A model generated the notes under the pieces. The model was not told the origin of the DNA, searched no databases, and was given only the letters and a program-made list of their open reading frames with translations. A program made the translations under genes and the position numbers. A DNA stretch of 64,000 nucleotides from Apodemus sylvaticus. Lineage: Eukaryota > Chordata > Mammalia > Rodentia > Muridae. The stretch lies in the NCBI RefSeq assembly GCF_947179515.1, contig NC_067481.1, forward strand, positions 1,401,070-1,465,069, written 5' to 3'. Within the stretch, counting starts at the first letter, position 1, and the number at the start of each line of letters is the position of its first letter. Shown here piece after piece: positions 22,846-33,678 of the stretch.

Positions 22846-24210
22846 TTTGTGATTTTTTGGGGGGTGGTCCTGTTTTTCTTGAGGCTGTAAGCTTTTTGTT
22901 TCTGTCTGACAGCTTGCAGTGACTTACTGCTTTGAAGAGCACAGAAGACATTGCTCTCCGTGGTCAGCCCTGTACTCTGGGCCGCTGGCCATTCTTCCAG
23001 GCCCAGTGTGTCCCTGGCCCGTCTCACCTCCTGAATGCCTGGGATGGTCTAGATATGTCACCCATGGACAGCTGGGTTCCGTATCAGGTCCATCTGGTCC
23101 CTCCTGCTCACCCCCACAGTGGCAGGCCTCCAGAGTTGCAGTCAGCTTATTTTTCTTCCCTTTCTTTCTGTAATTGGGCAGAGGATGGGGCAGGGAGGCA
23201 TCACATCCAACTATCCAACAGTAACTTTCTTTGAGGCTTGGTTGCCATGTGTCTGGAGGATGTAGGGCCTTTTCTTAGTCTCCAGAGATCTCTGTTTGTC
23301 CCCGTGCCAGCATGTCAAGTTAAGGCCCGATGTGCCAAAGGATGCGAGCTGTCCACACCATCCAGGGCTCATCACCCATAAAGCAGACATCTTAGGGTTC
23401 TCCCGCCGGATCTACACAAGGCCACAGACACCCTGCAGCATCTCCGTGGGGCCTGAAGTCTTGCTCTAGTGTCCACTGTACTCATGTGGACATAGACTTC
23501 ATAAATGCCGCACCACAGCTCACAAAGTCACTCGAGATGTAAACCAGCCCTCTTCAGGGTCTCACAATCTATCTCCTCCCCCACAAGCATGTCACCCACA
23601 GGCTCCCTCATTGCATCTATGGCCACAGACTCCTCTTTCCACTGTCCACAAGAAGATTCACAGTGCGGGGACTGAGCTGACCCCACAGCCCCACTAAGGC
23701 ACCAGGCTGCTGGAGCTGAGCAGACTGGGCCCACAGCAGCCCTTCCTTCCTCTAGCAGTGGCAGACAGCAGTCCCCGCTTCTCACCGTGAGGTCTCTCAA
23801 ATGTAATCCTTGCTGCAAAAAGTCTTTGCAAAGAGCAGTTGTCAAATGCCTGCAATCTCACATGGGGCCAGGGTGTCCTCCAGGGTTTGTTTACAACACG
23901 TTGGACCCTAGTGCAGATTGGCAAGCTCTCTGCTCTGGCGTTTTACAGCGGGGTTGACAAAGGCTGTCACTCCTGCCCACTCCATCTTACCCGTCATACA
24001 CCCCAAGGGTGACCAGATGGACCAAGCTGTCTTCCATAGCTCAACCCCAAGGCACATTCTGACCTGACCCCCTGCAGGAAAGCAAACCCACACAGCTCCC
24101 AAAAGAGCAGCCCCTGAGCCCTGCATCATAAGGTGCTGGCTGTCCAGTCCCTCCAGGGTTCATCGCTTATACAGCAAACATCTTAGGGTTAAGGTTCTCC
24201 CGCCGGAACT

Positions 24211-24884
24211 GTAAGGTTAACACTGGAACATTAACTCAGAGAAGTTCCTGACTATTGAGTGCCTGGCAAGGAACAGGACAGGCTGCCTCGTCTAGCCCCT
24301 CCCTCCAACTTTCAGTTTCCCACTGGCTTTCACAAGTTCAGTCATCCAGTGGCAGCAGTGGCAGTAACACTGGAGAACTTGCTGCAGAAGGAACAGGTGA
24401 GAGGCTGGGTGTGCAGGAAGCGAGGACTTGTGGGCACCCAGGTGCTCTGAGGGTCGAGGGGTCTGTGGGGTGGGGATGGCTGCCTCAGATAAGGGATGGG
24501 CCAAGGTGGAGCTGAGCCACAGCCACAGCCATCCCTGTGTTGGGATTCAGGAAACACAGGAGACAGACAGTCAGGGTTATGAACTGCATACAGCAGGACC
24601 TGTGTGTTTCAGGTGTCTCAGGTGTGGCTTTGGAGGGGTAGAGGCAAGTCATAGTTCTTCAGCATTCAAGGAGCAGGACAAGTGGCATGTCCTCTCTGCC
24701 CTCTCAACATGAATGTAGAGGACTCGAAGGAAGGGAGGACAATAGAATGCTTGTCTGGTAGCACAGGTTCCTGCAGCATCTCATCACTGACAGCTGTGCA
24801 TGCACACCTTTCTGTAGGATCCTGAGTCTTTACCCTTTCTCATACCCACATCCTGGACACTCACACATGCCCACGAGCACCCAT
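24211..24884. other. Intergenic, no gene seen
   Basis: No recognisable repeat or exon. Confidence 0.45.
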
Positions 24885-25240
24885 AGCACACGCACACGCA
24901 CACACACATACACAAGCACACATACACAAACACACACATGCACACACATACACACACATACACACACATACACATGCATACTTATACATGTACACATACA
25001 CATGCACACACATACACATACATACATATATATGCACACACATACATACATATATATGCACACACATACACGCACATACACACACATACACATGCACACT
25101 TACACATGTACACATACACATGCACACTTACACATGTACACATACACACGCACACTTACACATGTACACATGCACACACATACATACACACATACACACA
25201 TATACATGCACATACATACATGCACATGCACATGCATGCG

Positions 25241-25276
<36 letters not shown>
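24885..25276. repeat. CA / CATACA compound microsatellite
   Basis: About 390 bases of CA with frequent TA and TG substitutions, including repeated 'cacatgcacacttacacatg' units at 25090-25170. It ends in a pure CA run. Confidence 0.97.
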
Positions 25277-25278
<2 letters not shown>

Positions 25279-27025
25279 TCAGGCCAGATACCAGCGTGCT
25301 CCTTCCCATTCTCCCTTTGATTTTTTCCTTTGAATACATCACTCAAAATACCTCCTGCCTTTAAGTTGATATCTGTAGTTTGAAAAACAAGTTATCTGTC
25401 TTGGGTATAAGAGTTGTAGCCAAGAAGCCCAGGCTGAGCTGATTCCCTTGGGCAGCAATGACGTGTTTCTGCAAAGTAAGGCTCTGAAAGTTCTTGGGTT
25501 CTTGCCAAGGGGAGTATCTGTCCCCAGCAAAGGTGGAGGCTTTCCGCATCAGCTACCCTTCCCAGCCACGTGCTAGGACATAAACTCCATGGGGGCTTGG
25601 CACGGAGGGGACATACACAACAGGCCGCTAACATGAAGGACGTGCTGACTGCCATCCTTCAGACAGGGTCTGAGCCAGGGTCCGCTGTGCCTCTGACTGA
25701 GCTGGGTGCTGTGCTGTGGAAGGCCAGATATGACCTCCAGCTTCTGACCTCACGTCCTGGAGGCTGATGCTTCACTGGGTCTGTGACACTGCTGAGCTTT
25801 GGCTTCTCCCAAGGGACTGGGACAGGACCTGTGGCCACGTCAGTGGGCCCTTGGGATTGTGCCCTTACATATTTCTAAGCAGGAAAGATCTTAGTCTATC
25901 TTCTGCCTGCTGTGCCTGGAACTAGGTTGGGGAACTGGGGTATAGCCCGTCTCTGAAAGGACATCCTCAGGCAGGGAAGAAAGAGCCTGTGGTCCAGGAG
26001 ACAGACGCCTACTGATACCGAGAACCAAGGTGGTGTCTCTGAGGCCAGAAATTCTTCAGTGGTCTCCAGAAGAGACCTGAAAAGGCTTAGGCCACCACAG
26101 AACAGACCTCTGTGACAAGACGGTAGCTTTGCCCAGGCTGGGGTTGACTTTAGATGACTTGCTAAGGCTCCCAGGCAGATTATACAGTGATGCTGAACCT
26201 GAGTGATCCAGTGAGATCCTACAGCGAAAGAAACCCAGTGCTACCCCTGCCCCACTGCCAATTCTAGCTCTGAGGTGTTGTCTACTGAAGAGGAGACACG
26301 TGGGAAAAAAGACCCAGAAGTGGCCAAGTCTCCCTCTGGACGGAGAGGCAAAGCAGATAAAGGTTAAGATGAGATTTGGTCCCATACATAGCCCAGTTTG
26401 GGGAGGGGGACAGCATCCCAGCCAGGGACCACTCTTCAGCAGACACAGTTCTGAGAGCAGAGGGGGATCCTGGGGAGCCAGTGAAGCCATCTCTTCTGAG
26501 ATTGTGCCCTGACAGGAACGTTCGAATTGGAGAAAGTGTTTCACAACACTGTCTCAGGGAAAGTGTTGAGTGGATCTTATCAGAGATGGAAAGCCCCCTC
26601 AAGAGAGCTGCCACGCCTTTCTAGATGCTTCCACCCATGCAGGTTCCCAGAATGCTGGAGAACTGGTTATGTGAATCCCGGTGATGGGCAGGGGTGGGAA
26701 GCACAAAATGCTGAGTTTGTAGGTGCGAAGTAGGTTCTGGTAAACTCCTGACTCCAAGGAGAGGAGTTACAGAGTAAGGCACAGTTCTGGCTGGAAACCG
26801 ATCCAGAGGAAGATAAAGGGGAGATTGTTTGGCCAGGTGCTGAGTCAGGTGCCAAAGCTGCTTGCTGAAGCCTGTAAGGTAAAGGTGGATGCCCAAAGCA
26901 AGGCCACAGATGCCTGGTGTCGGGGCTCGTGGTGCAGTCCTGCTTGCCCAGCATAACGGCCACACAGAGAGGACTCTCCCACTGGCAGTTTTCAACATGA
27001 CTTCGGGGCAGATTTGAGAACTTGG
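25277..27025. other. Unique stretch 5' of gene 1, no exon identified
   Basis: No SINE landmarks and no recognisable protein domain. If gene 1 is transcribed from a distal promoter, this would be 5' intron sequence. Confidence 0.45.
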
Positions 27026-27140
27026 CAGAAAGAGTCCTGTGTGTGTGCACATGTGTACACACATGTGATGTACACACACATGTGATGTACACACATGTGT
27101 GTGTAAGGATGCACAAGTGCAGGTGGATGCATGTACACAC
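27026..27140. repeat. TG/CA tract with repeated palindromic units
   Basis: 'gtacacacatgtgatgtaca' is repeated with small changes, so the segment alternates TG and CA and is locally self-complementary. Confidence 0.8.
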
Positions 27141-27659
27141 TTGTGGAAGGTGTCGCTCCTCGGATGCTGTCCACGTTGCATTTCCGAGACATGCTTTCTT
27201 CCGGGAGCCTACCAAGTTGGCTGGGCTGGCTACTTCCCACTGGCAAGCTGATGATGAATACGTGCCAGGTGTCTGACCTTTTATTTCTAATTAAAATATT
27301 TATCTTCCTATATGGGTGTAGAGAGAGAATATCTTGTGTATCGTATGGTCGCCAATCAATTAAAAAACAAACCTATGGCCTGTAGGAAAGGGCAGAATAG
27401 GCTGTGGGACATCTGGCAGAAAGAATTCTGGGATAGAGCCTGGGGGGAGATCCACCCAGGAAGACATGAGGAGGCAAATGCGTGGCAGCTGCGCACAGGT
27501 GACCACCCACATGGCACAGTGCAGGTTAGAATAAGTGGGTTATTTTAATTCTGATCTAGTCAGAGAAGAGCCTGGCTATAGGGCCAAGGTATCTGTAAAT
27601 ATATATTGAGTCTGAGTCTTATTTCTGGGAGCATGGGGCCGGCAGGAAGAACTGGGCCT

Positions 27660-28145
27660 ACCTCCTACATGGCTGTTTTACCTGCATTTATGTGTGGATA
27701 TGTATTATGCATGTGGGTGTCTGGTGCCCTTGAAGCCAGGAGAGCCCATTGGATCCTCTGGGACTAAAGATACAGACATGTAAGTCGGCACGTGTGTACT
27801 GGGAATCAAACCCGGGTCCTCTGGAAGAGCAACATGTGTTCTTAACTGCTGGGCCACCACTTCAGCCCTCATGCCTGACTTTCTGTTGTTTTATTTTTGG
27901 AGACAGGGTTTTTCTGTCCTGGAACTGCCTTTGTAGACCAGGCTGGCCTCAAACTCATAGATTCACCTGCCTCCGCCTTCAGAGTGCTGGAATTAAAGGT
28001 GTGTACCACCATGCCTGGCTAATATCTGACTTTTGGGTGTGTGGGTGTGTGAAGGGAGTCAAGACAGGGTTTCTCTGTGTAGCCCTGGCAGTCCTGGAAC
28101 TCACTCTCACTCTGTAGACCAGGCTGTCCTTGAACTCACAATACC
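27660..28145 (-). repeat. Cluster of antisense SINEs (B3 then two B1 copies)
   Basis: An antisense B3-type copy (about 27680-27870, 'gggaatcaaacccgggtcct') is followed by antisense B1 at about 27885-28022 and a second truncated antisense B1 at about 28058-28140 that repeats 'agacagggtttctctgtg'. Confidence 0.85.
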
Positions 28146-28325
28146 TGACTTTTTAATGTAGGTTCTAAGTGTCAAATTCATGTTTTCTTGCTTAGCACTT
28201 TACCAGCTGAGCTCTTTCTTCAGCCTCTGGTAAACATTTTAAAACTAAAACTTGAAGCTTTGAAAGAGAAAACAGACAAGGAAAGTATCTGTGTATAGAG
28301 CTTCTGGTTACTAAGGGAAAGCGAT

Positions 28326-28328
<3 letters not shown>

Positions 28329-28402
<74 letters not shown>
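28329..28402. repeat. GA microsatellite
   Basis: A perfect GA run of about 37 units. Confidence 0.98.
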
Positions 28403-28404
<2 letters not shown>

Positions 28405-28578
28405 ACCAAAAAAGGAATAAGCGTTTGTATAAGGAAGACAATGTTCTTCTCTAAACACAAATGTTTCATAAACCAGTCGGAAGTCAGATAACCTCATGAG
28501 AAGCAGGCAAGGCTTAGCAAGGGCAGTGTGCAAAATAGAAACCCTCCAGGAGCAAGAAGTCCTGGGAGAAGAGCACTA

Positions 28579-28663
28579 GCTCCCCGTGTTCCCCTGTGCT
28601 CCCCGTGCTACTGGTGCTCCTCTTGCTCCCTGCTCGCCGTGCTCTCCGTGCTCCCTGTGCTGT
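28579..28663. repeat. Short minisatellite of TGCTCCCCG units
   Basis: About eight imperfect copies of a 9- to 12-base C-rich unit (gtgctccccg and variants). Confidence 0.85.
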
Positions 28664-29370
28664 GAGTCCACAGACATGGTGTGAAGGGAAACAGTGGAGA
28701 GTAGAATGGACGGACAGAGTCCAAGAAGGAGGGCAGTCGGGGCAGGAGATTCTCAAACCCTCTTTGTGTGTCTGTCATCTGTGTGTGATAACACCAGCTG
28801 GCCAAAGCCTGGAGTCTATGGTCACTAGACTGAGGCTGCATGGATTGAGGAGGGGCTAGGGCAAGTCCAAACCCAGGCCCTTGCCCTCGCTGGACAAATA
28901 CTCTACCACTAAGTTAAATTCCTGACCCAGTGTCAGAGTACCCGGTCTTCAAGTGACCACAAATTCGCACAGCTCACAACTGCAGGAATTTACTCTCTCA
29001 CAATCCTGGGAGCCAGAAATGGAGGCTGCAATCATGTCCACAATGTCCACACAGGCTTGGGAGGGTCGGTTTCTGTCCTGAGGCTCTGGGAGACTAGGTA
29101 TTGTGGCTGCACCAGTCTCATCTCTGCCTCAGTGGATGATGGCCTTCATCTCTGGGCCTGTGTGCCTAAATTCCCTCTCCTAAGATATCCGTCCTACTGG
29201 CTATGACTCACCAGATCCAGTGCGACCTCGTCCTGACTAGCTACACTGTAGTGGCTTAACGCCAAATAAAGTCACAGTCACTCAGTAGACAAGTTTCTTG
29301 AGGGACAAATGGTATGACAGGGAGAGACAAAGGACAGAGGGAGATGGTGTATCTAAGCCTTACATAAAAT
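28664..29370. other. Intergenic, no gene seen
   Basis: An antisense ID-like remnant near 28880-28920 ('acaaatactctaccactaag'); otherwise unrecognised. Confidence 0.4.
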
Positions 29371-29377
29371 GATCTCA

Positions 29378-29414
<37 letters not shown>
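29378..29414. repeat. TG microsatellite
   Basis: A TG run of about 18 units. Confidence 0.97.
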
Positions 29415-29415
<1 letters not shown>

Positions 29416-29519
29416 AGGATACACACGAAAGGACATCTTTGCATTCCCCTGGCTTCCCTCAGCTATGTCTCTCTGGCAGTCTCTATCAGTTACCTTTCCT
29501 TGCTTTTTCTTTGGGAAAG

Positions 29520-30070
29520 AGGTGGAGAGAACTTTGGTCGTAGTGAGACGGTCTCAAGCTGTACCTCAGGCTGGCCTCAGACACATGGAAATCTTCTGCC
29601 CCAGCATCCCAGTGTTGGAATAACAGGCGTGAGCCACCATGACTGGCTTGTCTCCTGCTCTTCTGTCACAGGTTGTTCTTGAAGGAGCAACATGAGAAAT
29701 TTAGTGATTTAAGGCCTTATTGCAACAATTAGAAATAAAAAAAGGTCTCAGAGTGGACATACCTCTAGTCCCAACATTCAGAGCAAGTTCCAAGCCAGCC
29801 AGAGCTTCATCTCAAAAAGAGAGAGAAAGAGAGAGAGAGAGAAGAAAAGAGAGAAAAGATAGAAAAGAAATCAGCAAGCAACAAGAAAAATTAGATGTTG
29901 AGTAAAATGGGGGTATATGGAAATCCTTTGTGCTTTCTGGTCAATATTTCTTTCTATAAATCACTCAGGTGTGGTGATACCTGCCTATAATCCCAGAGCT
30001 TGGGAGGTTGAGGCAAGGAGATAGCAAATTAAGGTCATCCCAAGCGACATAGTACTGATACTGTCCAACT
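29520..30070. repeat. Diverged SINEs and GA tract
   Basis: An antisense B1-like piece (29530-29655), a sense B1-like piece ending in a GA tract (about 29745-29850) and another sense B1-like piece (about 29965-30060) precede gene 1. Confidence 0.55.
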
Positions 30071-30433
30071 AGCTAACAAGTGACTTAACATGTTCTCTCA
30101 GCCATGACTCCGTTCCCTTAAACGCAGTCCCGGCGGCTGCTAGTTCCATGGAAAGCTCTACGGGAGAATTGCACAATATGCGATGAGCGTGGCGCTACTT
30201 GCTCCTCATTTCAAGTGTGCCTCATTGCTTTACCACAGTCAGTGACACCTCACCAAGTACTGGTCAGGAGGGTGGGCACTGGCAGCTCATAGTGCCACAG
30301 AAGCTCAGGTATTGGGGCAGGGCTAGTCAAAAGCTCAGGGACCCTGGGCTGCACACCCGGCCAGGCTAGGACCACTCCCACCAGACTCTGCAGCAGCCTC
30401 AATGGGCCTCTGACCTCTGTGCTTTCCTTTTAG

Positions 30434-30589
30434 GGAGTATTCCCAGACAGCCGGAGAGGACAGCAGTCTCCTAAGGCCTCCCGTCCCACCAGCTGGCCAT
30501 GCTGACCTGCCCTTTGGTGTTCACTATCCCTACCCTCCAGCTTTTCAGCACCCTGCTCCTGGCGGTCTCCCTGAATGCTCAGAATAAAA
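30434..30589 (+). CDS. Sectm1a: Gene 1, first coding exon (signal peptide)
   Basis: A pyrimidine-rich stretch ending 'ctttccttttag' at 30433 is a good splice acceptor, so this exon probably has an untranslated 5' part and is not the first exon of the transcript. Coding starts at the ATG at 30499. The exon ends before a GTAGGT donor at 30590, leaving one base of a split codon (phase 1). It encodes about 30 residues forming a hydrophobic signal peptide with a predicted cleavage near SLNA. Confidence 0.82.
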
Positions 30590-32479
30590 GTAGGTCTGGG
30601 TCTTGTGCCAGAGGGAAGGATACAGGATCCAGACAGGTTAGGAAGGACGAACCAAGGTTAGATCCAGGTGATTACCACCACCTAGCAGACTCGGTACCAA
30701 GGATGGGCAGGAGGACTGGTGTCCCCTGGGCTACAGAAGTGTGAACTGCGTACCTCTGAGGGTGGCTGACAACAAAGGACCAGTGATGCTTGGAGCTGAT
30801 GTTAGATCACCAGTGGGACTTCCCAAAACTACACCCAGACCGCAAGGGAAAGCGGGTGCCTTTGCCAAGCAATGCGGGCACCGCATATCTGAGGGCCTGC
30901 TCACCGCCTCTGCATACATCCAGCCTTGTCCAGATGATGCCTCAGCAGCTTACACTCAGGACAGTCAGAGTAGGTGTAGAAAACGAGTCCCGGGGAGTCC
31001 CCCCAACACAGCTCTTCAGATCAAAACTCCCCAGTGACATCAGCGCTATTTTGTTCCTTCCACATAGCGTGTGCCTACTTTTGGCCTCGTCAGTGTGAAA
31101 TATCTCATCCTGTCCAATCAGTGCGAAATATCTCTTTCCGTCTCTCAGGAGTCCTGTCACCTGCCTCTGCCCATGGCCTGCAAGAATAGCTGGCTACTGT
31201 CCCCCACACAGCCCTGCCTTGCCCATATGTGACCATCCTCTCCACACAGGCTGGGACAGACCTGTCTGCACCGAGGGCGCCGTGTCTGTGCCTCGAGGCA
31301 ATACTGCAGTGTTGACCTGTAACATCGCTAACACCTTCACTGAAGTCACCATCCAGCTGTCTGCCCGTGGAAAGGACAGGACCATCTTCAATAAAAAGCC
31401 CCAAGGAAACTTCTCTTGGAGTGGGTGGGAGCTTCAGGTTCAAGGGGGACAGGCCCAGCTTGTGATCAAAGACGTCCAGGACGACCATGCGGGGATGTAC
31501 CTGTGGCAGCTGCGCGGATGCCAGAGATATTACAGAAACGTCACCCTGAATATTTCAGGTGAGGCAAGTGCTGTGGAGGAGGAGATAGGGGGATAAGAAG
31601 GGCCAGTGTGTGGAATGTGGCAGAGACAGATGGTCACTCAAAGACCCGAAGGCGGCAGAGGGGAAGGCAAAGATTTTGATCTCTCAGAGGAACTTAATCT
31701 GCCCTGAGGTGTAGAAAAGAGTTCCTAGACGAGCAGAAGCCGCTAACGCTATCTCTCTCTGCCAGCCCCAAGCCTCTCACACATCAGCTGTGGGAGTGAA
31801 ATCGCACCCCAATTCTCTATGTCCTGAGAGTTTCCAGCAAAACCCAGCCACCGTCTGGTAGAGGACACTCGCACCAGGCCTACTACTGAGGTCACACAGA
31901 GGTCCCCAGCACGGCCCTCTTAACTGAGGTTGGCTCCAGTTCCAGCAGTACCCACACTGCCTTGAGCCCACTGCCCTCCCCAAGACACTCCCACCAGGGA
32001 CGGCTGCCCCAGACTTTGAGCACCTTAAGGAAAGCAAGTTTAGCCAAGTGAGATGCGATTCCAGCACTTGTGAGGCTGTAAGGCAGACAATCATGAGCTC
32101 AGGGTCAGACCTCATCTCCAAATAATACCTAAAGAGCAAAGTCTCTCCAGGACACCACCTTTCCCTGTGATAGCCATCCTGTCTGTACCTGAACCATCTC
32201 CCAGAACCCTCCTCTCTACTCCAGCCACACATCCTACCAAGTTCCAGCTTAGTTCTGTTGCTATGGCAACGTCCATGACCAAAAGCAACTTAGGAGCATT
32301 CCAGTGTGTGAGCAATGTCTGTCACTGAGGGAAGTCAGGGCAGGAACTCAAGCGAAAACCTGAGGAGGATACTCCCTGGCTAGCTGTCTAACCCGCGTCT
32401 CCCTCCTTCCTCTTCCTTCTCTCTTTTTCTTTTTCTCATTCCATTCTTCCTTCCCTTCCCTTCCTTCCCACCCCAACCC

Positions 32480-32549
<70 letters not shown>

Positions 32550-32581
32550 TACATACACACACACAGACACGCACACGCTTG

Positions 32582-32614
<33 letters not shown>

Positions 32615-33678
32615 TGTGTATCCCTGACCTAGATTCACAGAAATCCACCTGCCTCTGCCTCCTGCCTTCTAAATGCTGGAATTCAAAGTGAATGCCACCT
32701 TTGCTAGCTTTCTTATCTAAATCAGGACCACCTGCTCAGGGAATGGTGCCATCTACAGAAGGCTGAACCCGCCTACATCAGTTAACAATCAAGACAATCC
32801 CCACAGACATGTCCAAGGTCTCTCTGATCCAGGCAGCCCCTCAACTAAGACTTCCTTCTCAGGTGGTTCTAGGCTGTGTCACGTTGGCATCCAAGGCTAT
32901 CTAGACCCACTCTCCTAGTGTTTCGATTTATTCACAAAGTGCAAATACGTGCAGAAGACTTCTGTTCTTCTGACACCCCTCTGTGCCATCCCTTTAGAAG
33001 CCAGCATACCCCCTGATGTACTGTAAGCCCACCCATCCTTACCACACCTAGAAATGGGTCCCTCCCAGCCTGACACTCACTGCCCAGTCCGCCCTTTCTG
33101 TCCCTGTAAAGCATCCTGCCCTCAGGCTCCATCCAACTGCCACCCTCCCCACACCAGTTCAATCTGTCATAATTAAAGGCGAGCCTGACATTTGTTCTTC
33201 CTGAAACCAGCCAGCAGGACTCTTGCAGCTGGCATTGGGGTGGGCAAATTCACATAACTGATGGTATGTCTCTGGCAGAGCCTTCAAAGGAAGACAAGGT
33301 CACAGGCACAAGGCTCTTCACACCCCTCCCAGGTAGGTGTCATGCCCCTGTCTCCAGGCTATGCATTCCAGCCGCTCCTGATGCCGTGGAGCCAGTGCTG
33401 CCCACCTGGGACCCTTCACCCTTAGCTCTCCTTGTACTTGGCCGGCAGATGTCACTGCCCGGGAGGGTGTGGGGCCAGCAGGTGGCAGATAACCAGTGAG
33501 GGATGAAGAACCAGTGGTGGAAACCCTCACCCCCGATTGTTCCTGACCCACTTTAGATCCAGCCGAGAGCTCTCAGCTACAGGACAAGCCTGGGACCCTT
33601 GTGGGAGTCATCATTGTCTTCATCTTGGGAGTCACCGGATTCCTTGTATTTATCTACTACAGGCACCGTCGTTCCTAG
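30499..33678 (+). CDS. Sectm1a: SECTM1/K12-family Ig-domain membrane protein, gene 1 (Sectm1a-like)
   Basis: Spliced coding exons 30499-30589, 31250-31558, 33279-33332 and 33557-33678 join in frame (all introns phase 1) to a 191-residue protein. Residues 1-27 form a signal peptide. Residues 31-134 form a V-type Ig domain with Cys37 and Cys54, sequons at NFS, NVT and NIS, and Trp where Ig domains usually carry the second F-strand Cys (YLW). A short stalk (134-163) precedes one membrane helix (about 165-186) and a five-residue basic tail ending RHRRS. The framework (CTEG, IFN, WQLQVQGG-like, DxHAG) is that of SECTM1. Known biology: human SECTM1 and mouse Sectm1b bind CD7, and mouse Sectm1a has been reported as a GITR ligand. 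The symbol rests on remembered length and gene order; the paralogue at 45673 is the alternative holder of the name. Confidence 0.88.
30590..31249 (+). other. Gene 1 intron 1 (phase 1)
   Basis: Starts GTAGGT and ends CCACACAG. The stretch 'gtacctctgagggtggctga' parallels gene 2 intron 1 ('gtacctctgagagtaactga'). Gene 1 has about 425 extra bases that gene 2 lacks. Confidence 0.8.
31250..31558 (+). CDS. Sectm1a: Gene 1, Ig-domain exon
   Basis: 309 nt between a CACAG acceptor and a GTGAGG donor, phase 1 at both ends, the usual arrangement for a single Ig exon. It encodes residues 31-133 plus the first base of codon 134. Its length is identical to the Ig exon of gene 2. Confidence 0.92.
31559..33278 (+). 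other. Gene 1 intron 2 with repeats
   Basis: It contains a dispersed-repeat copy at about 32255-32375 ('tatggcaacgtccatgacca'), a pyrimidine-rich stretch, and a compound TC/AC microsatellite at 32480-32612 with a GCGCGC core near 32581 that alternates purine and pyrimidine. An antisense B1 scrap lies near 32635-32700. Confidence 0.75.
32480..32612. repeat. Compound TC-AC microsatellite in intron 2
   Basis: A TC run (to about 32510), an AC run, ATAC variants and a second AC run around a TGCGCGCGCAC core. Confidence 0.96.
33279..33332 (+). CDS. Sectm1a: Gene 1, small stalk exon
   Basis: 54 nt between 'ctctggcag' and 'GTAGGT', phase 1 to phase 1, encoding 18 residues of Lys/Thr/Pro-rich stalk. 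Skipping it keeps the frame. A homologous but apparently unused segment lies in intron 2 of gene 2 at 46626. Confidence 0.75.
33557..33678 (+). CDS. Sectm1a: Gene 1, transmembrane and tail exon
   Basis: It begins after 'ccactttag' and joins the preceding G to make Asp152. It encodes a short acidic/polar stalk, a hydrophobic helix (GVIIVFILGVTGFLVFI) and the tail YYRHRRS, ending at TAG 33676-33678. A GTAAGA donor-like site follows 13 bases after the stop (33692) and could start a 3'-UTR intron. Confidence 0.85.

Larger units (their letters stand above)
21560..24210. repeat. Duplicated upstream block, copy 1
   Basis: Short collinear similarities link this block to 37830-38600. Among them are text around the ISRE-like site, the 'ggtcatggtt' and 'gaacctgtgag' segments (near 22455-22525 here and 38335-38400 there), and 'agagcagcccctgagccctg' near 24100 against 'tgagcagcccctgtgccctg' near 38550. 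Both blocks lie 6-9 kb 5' of a Sectm1-type gene. The similarity is diverged and interrupted by a pyrimidine array. A phrase ending 'tctcccgccgg' also occurs twice inside this block (about 23380-23410 and 24175-24206). A shared dispersed repeat is the main alternative to segmental duplication. Confidence 0.6.

Noticed and set aside
22290..23027. 245-codon Lys/Glu/Arg-rich frame on the minus strand and Phe/Ser/Leu-rich frames on the plus strand
   Set aside because: They are readings of the TTTC/TTCC array and its complement.
26621..27215. Minus-strand frames of 182-186 codons
   Set aside because: They run through a TG/CA tract, lack a recognisable domain and overlap each other in different frames.
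1..30000. CD7 gene exons expected beside SECTM1
   Set aside because: No frame on either strand resembles a CD7 Ig or tail exon, so CD7 appears to lie outside the window.
31777..32232. 151-codon minus-strand frame in gene 1 intron 2
   Set aside because: It lies opposite intronic sequence of a well-supported gene and resembles no family.
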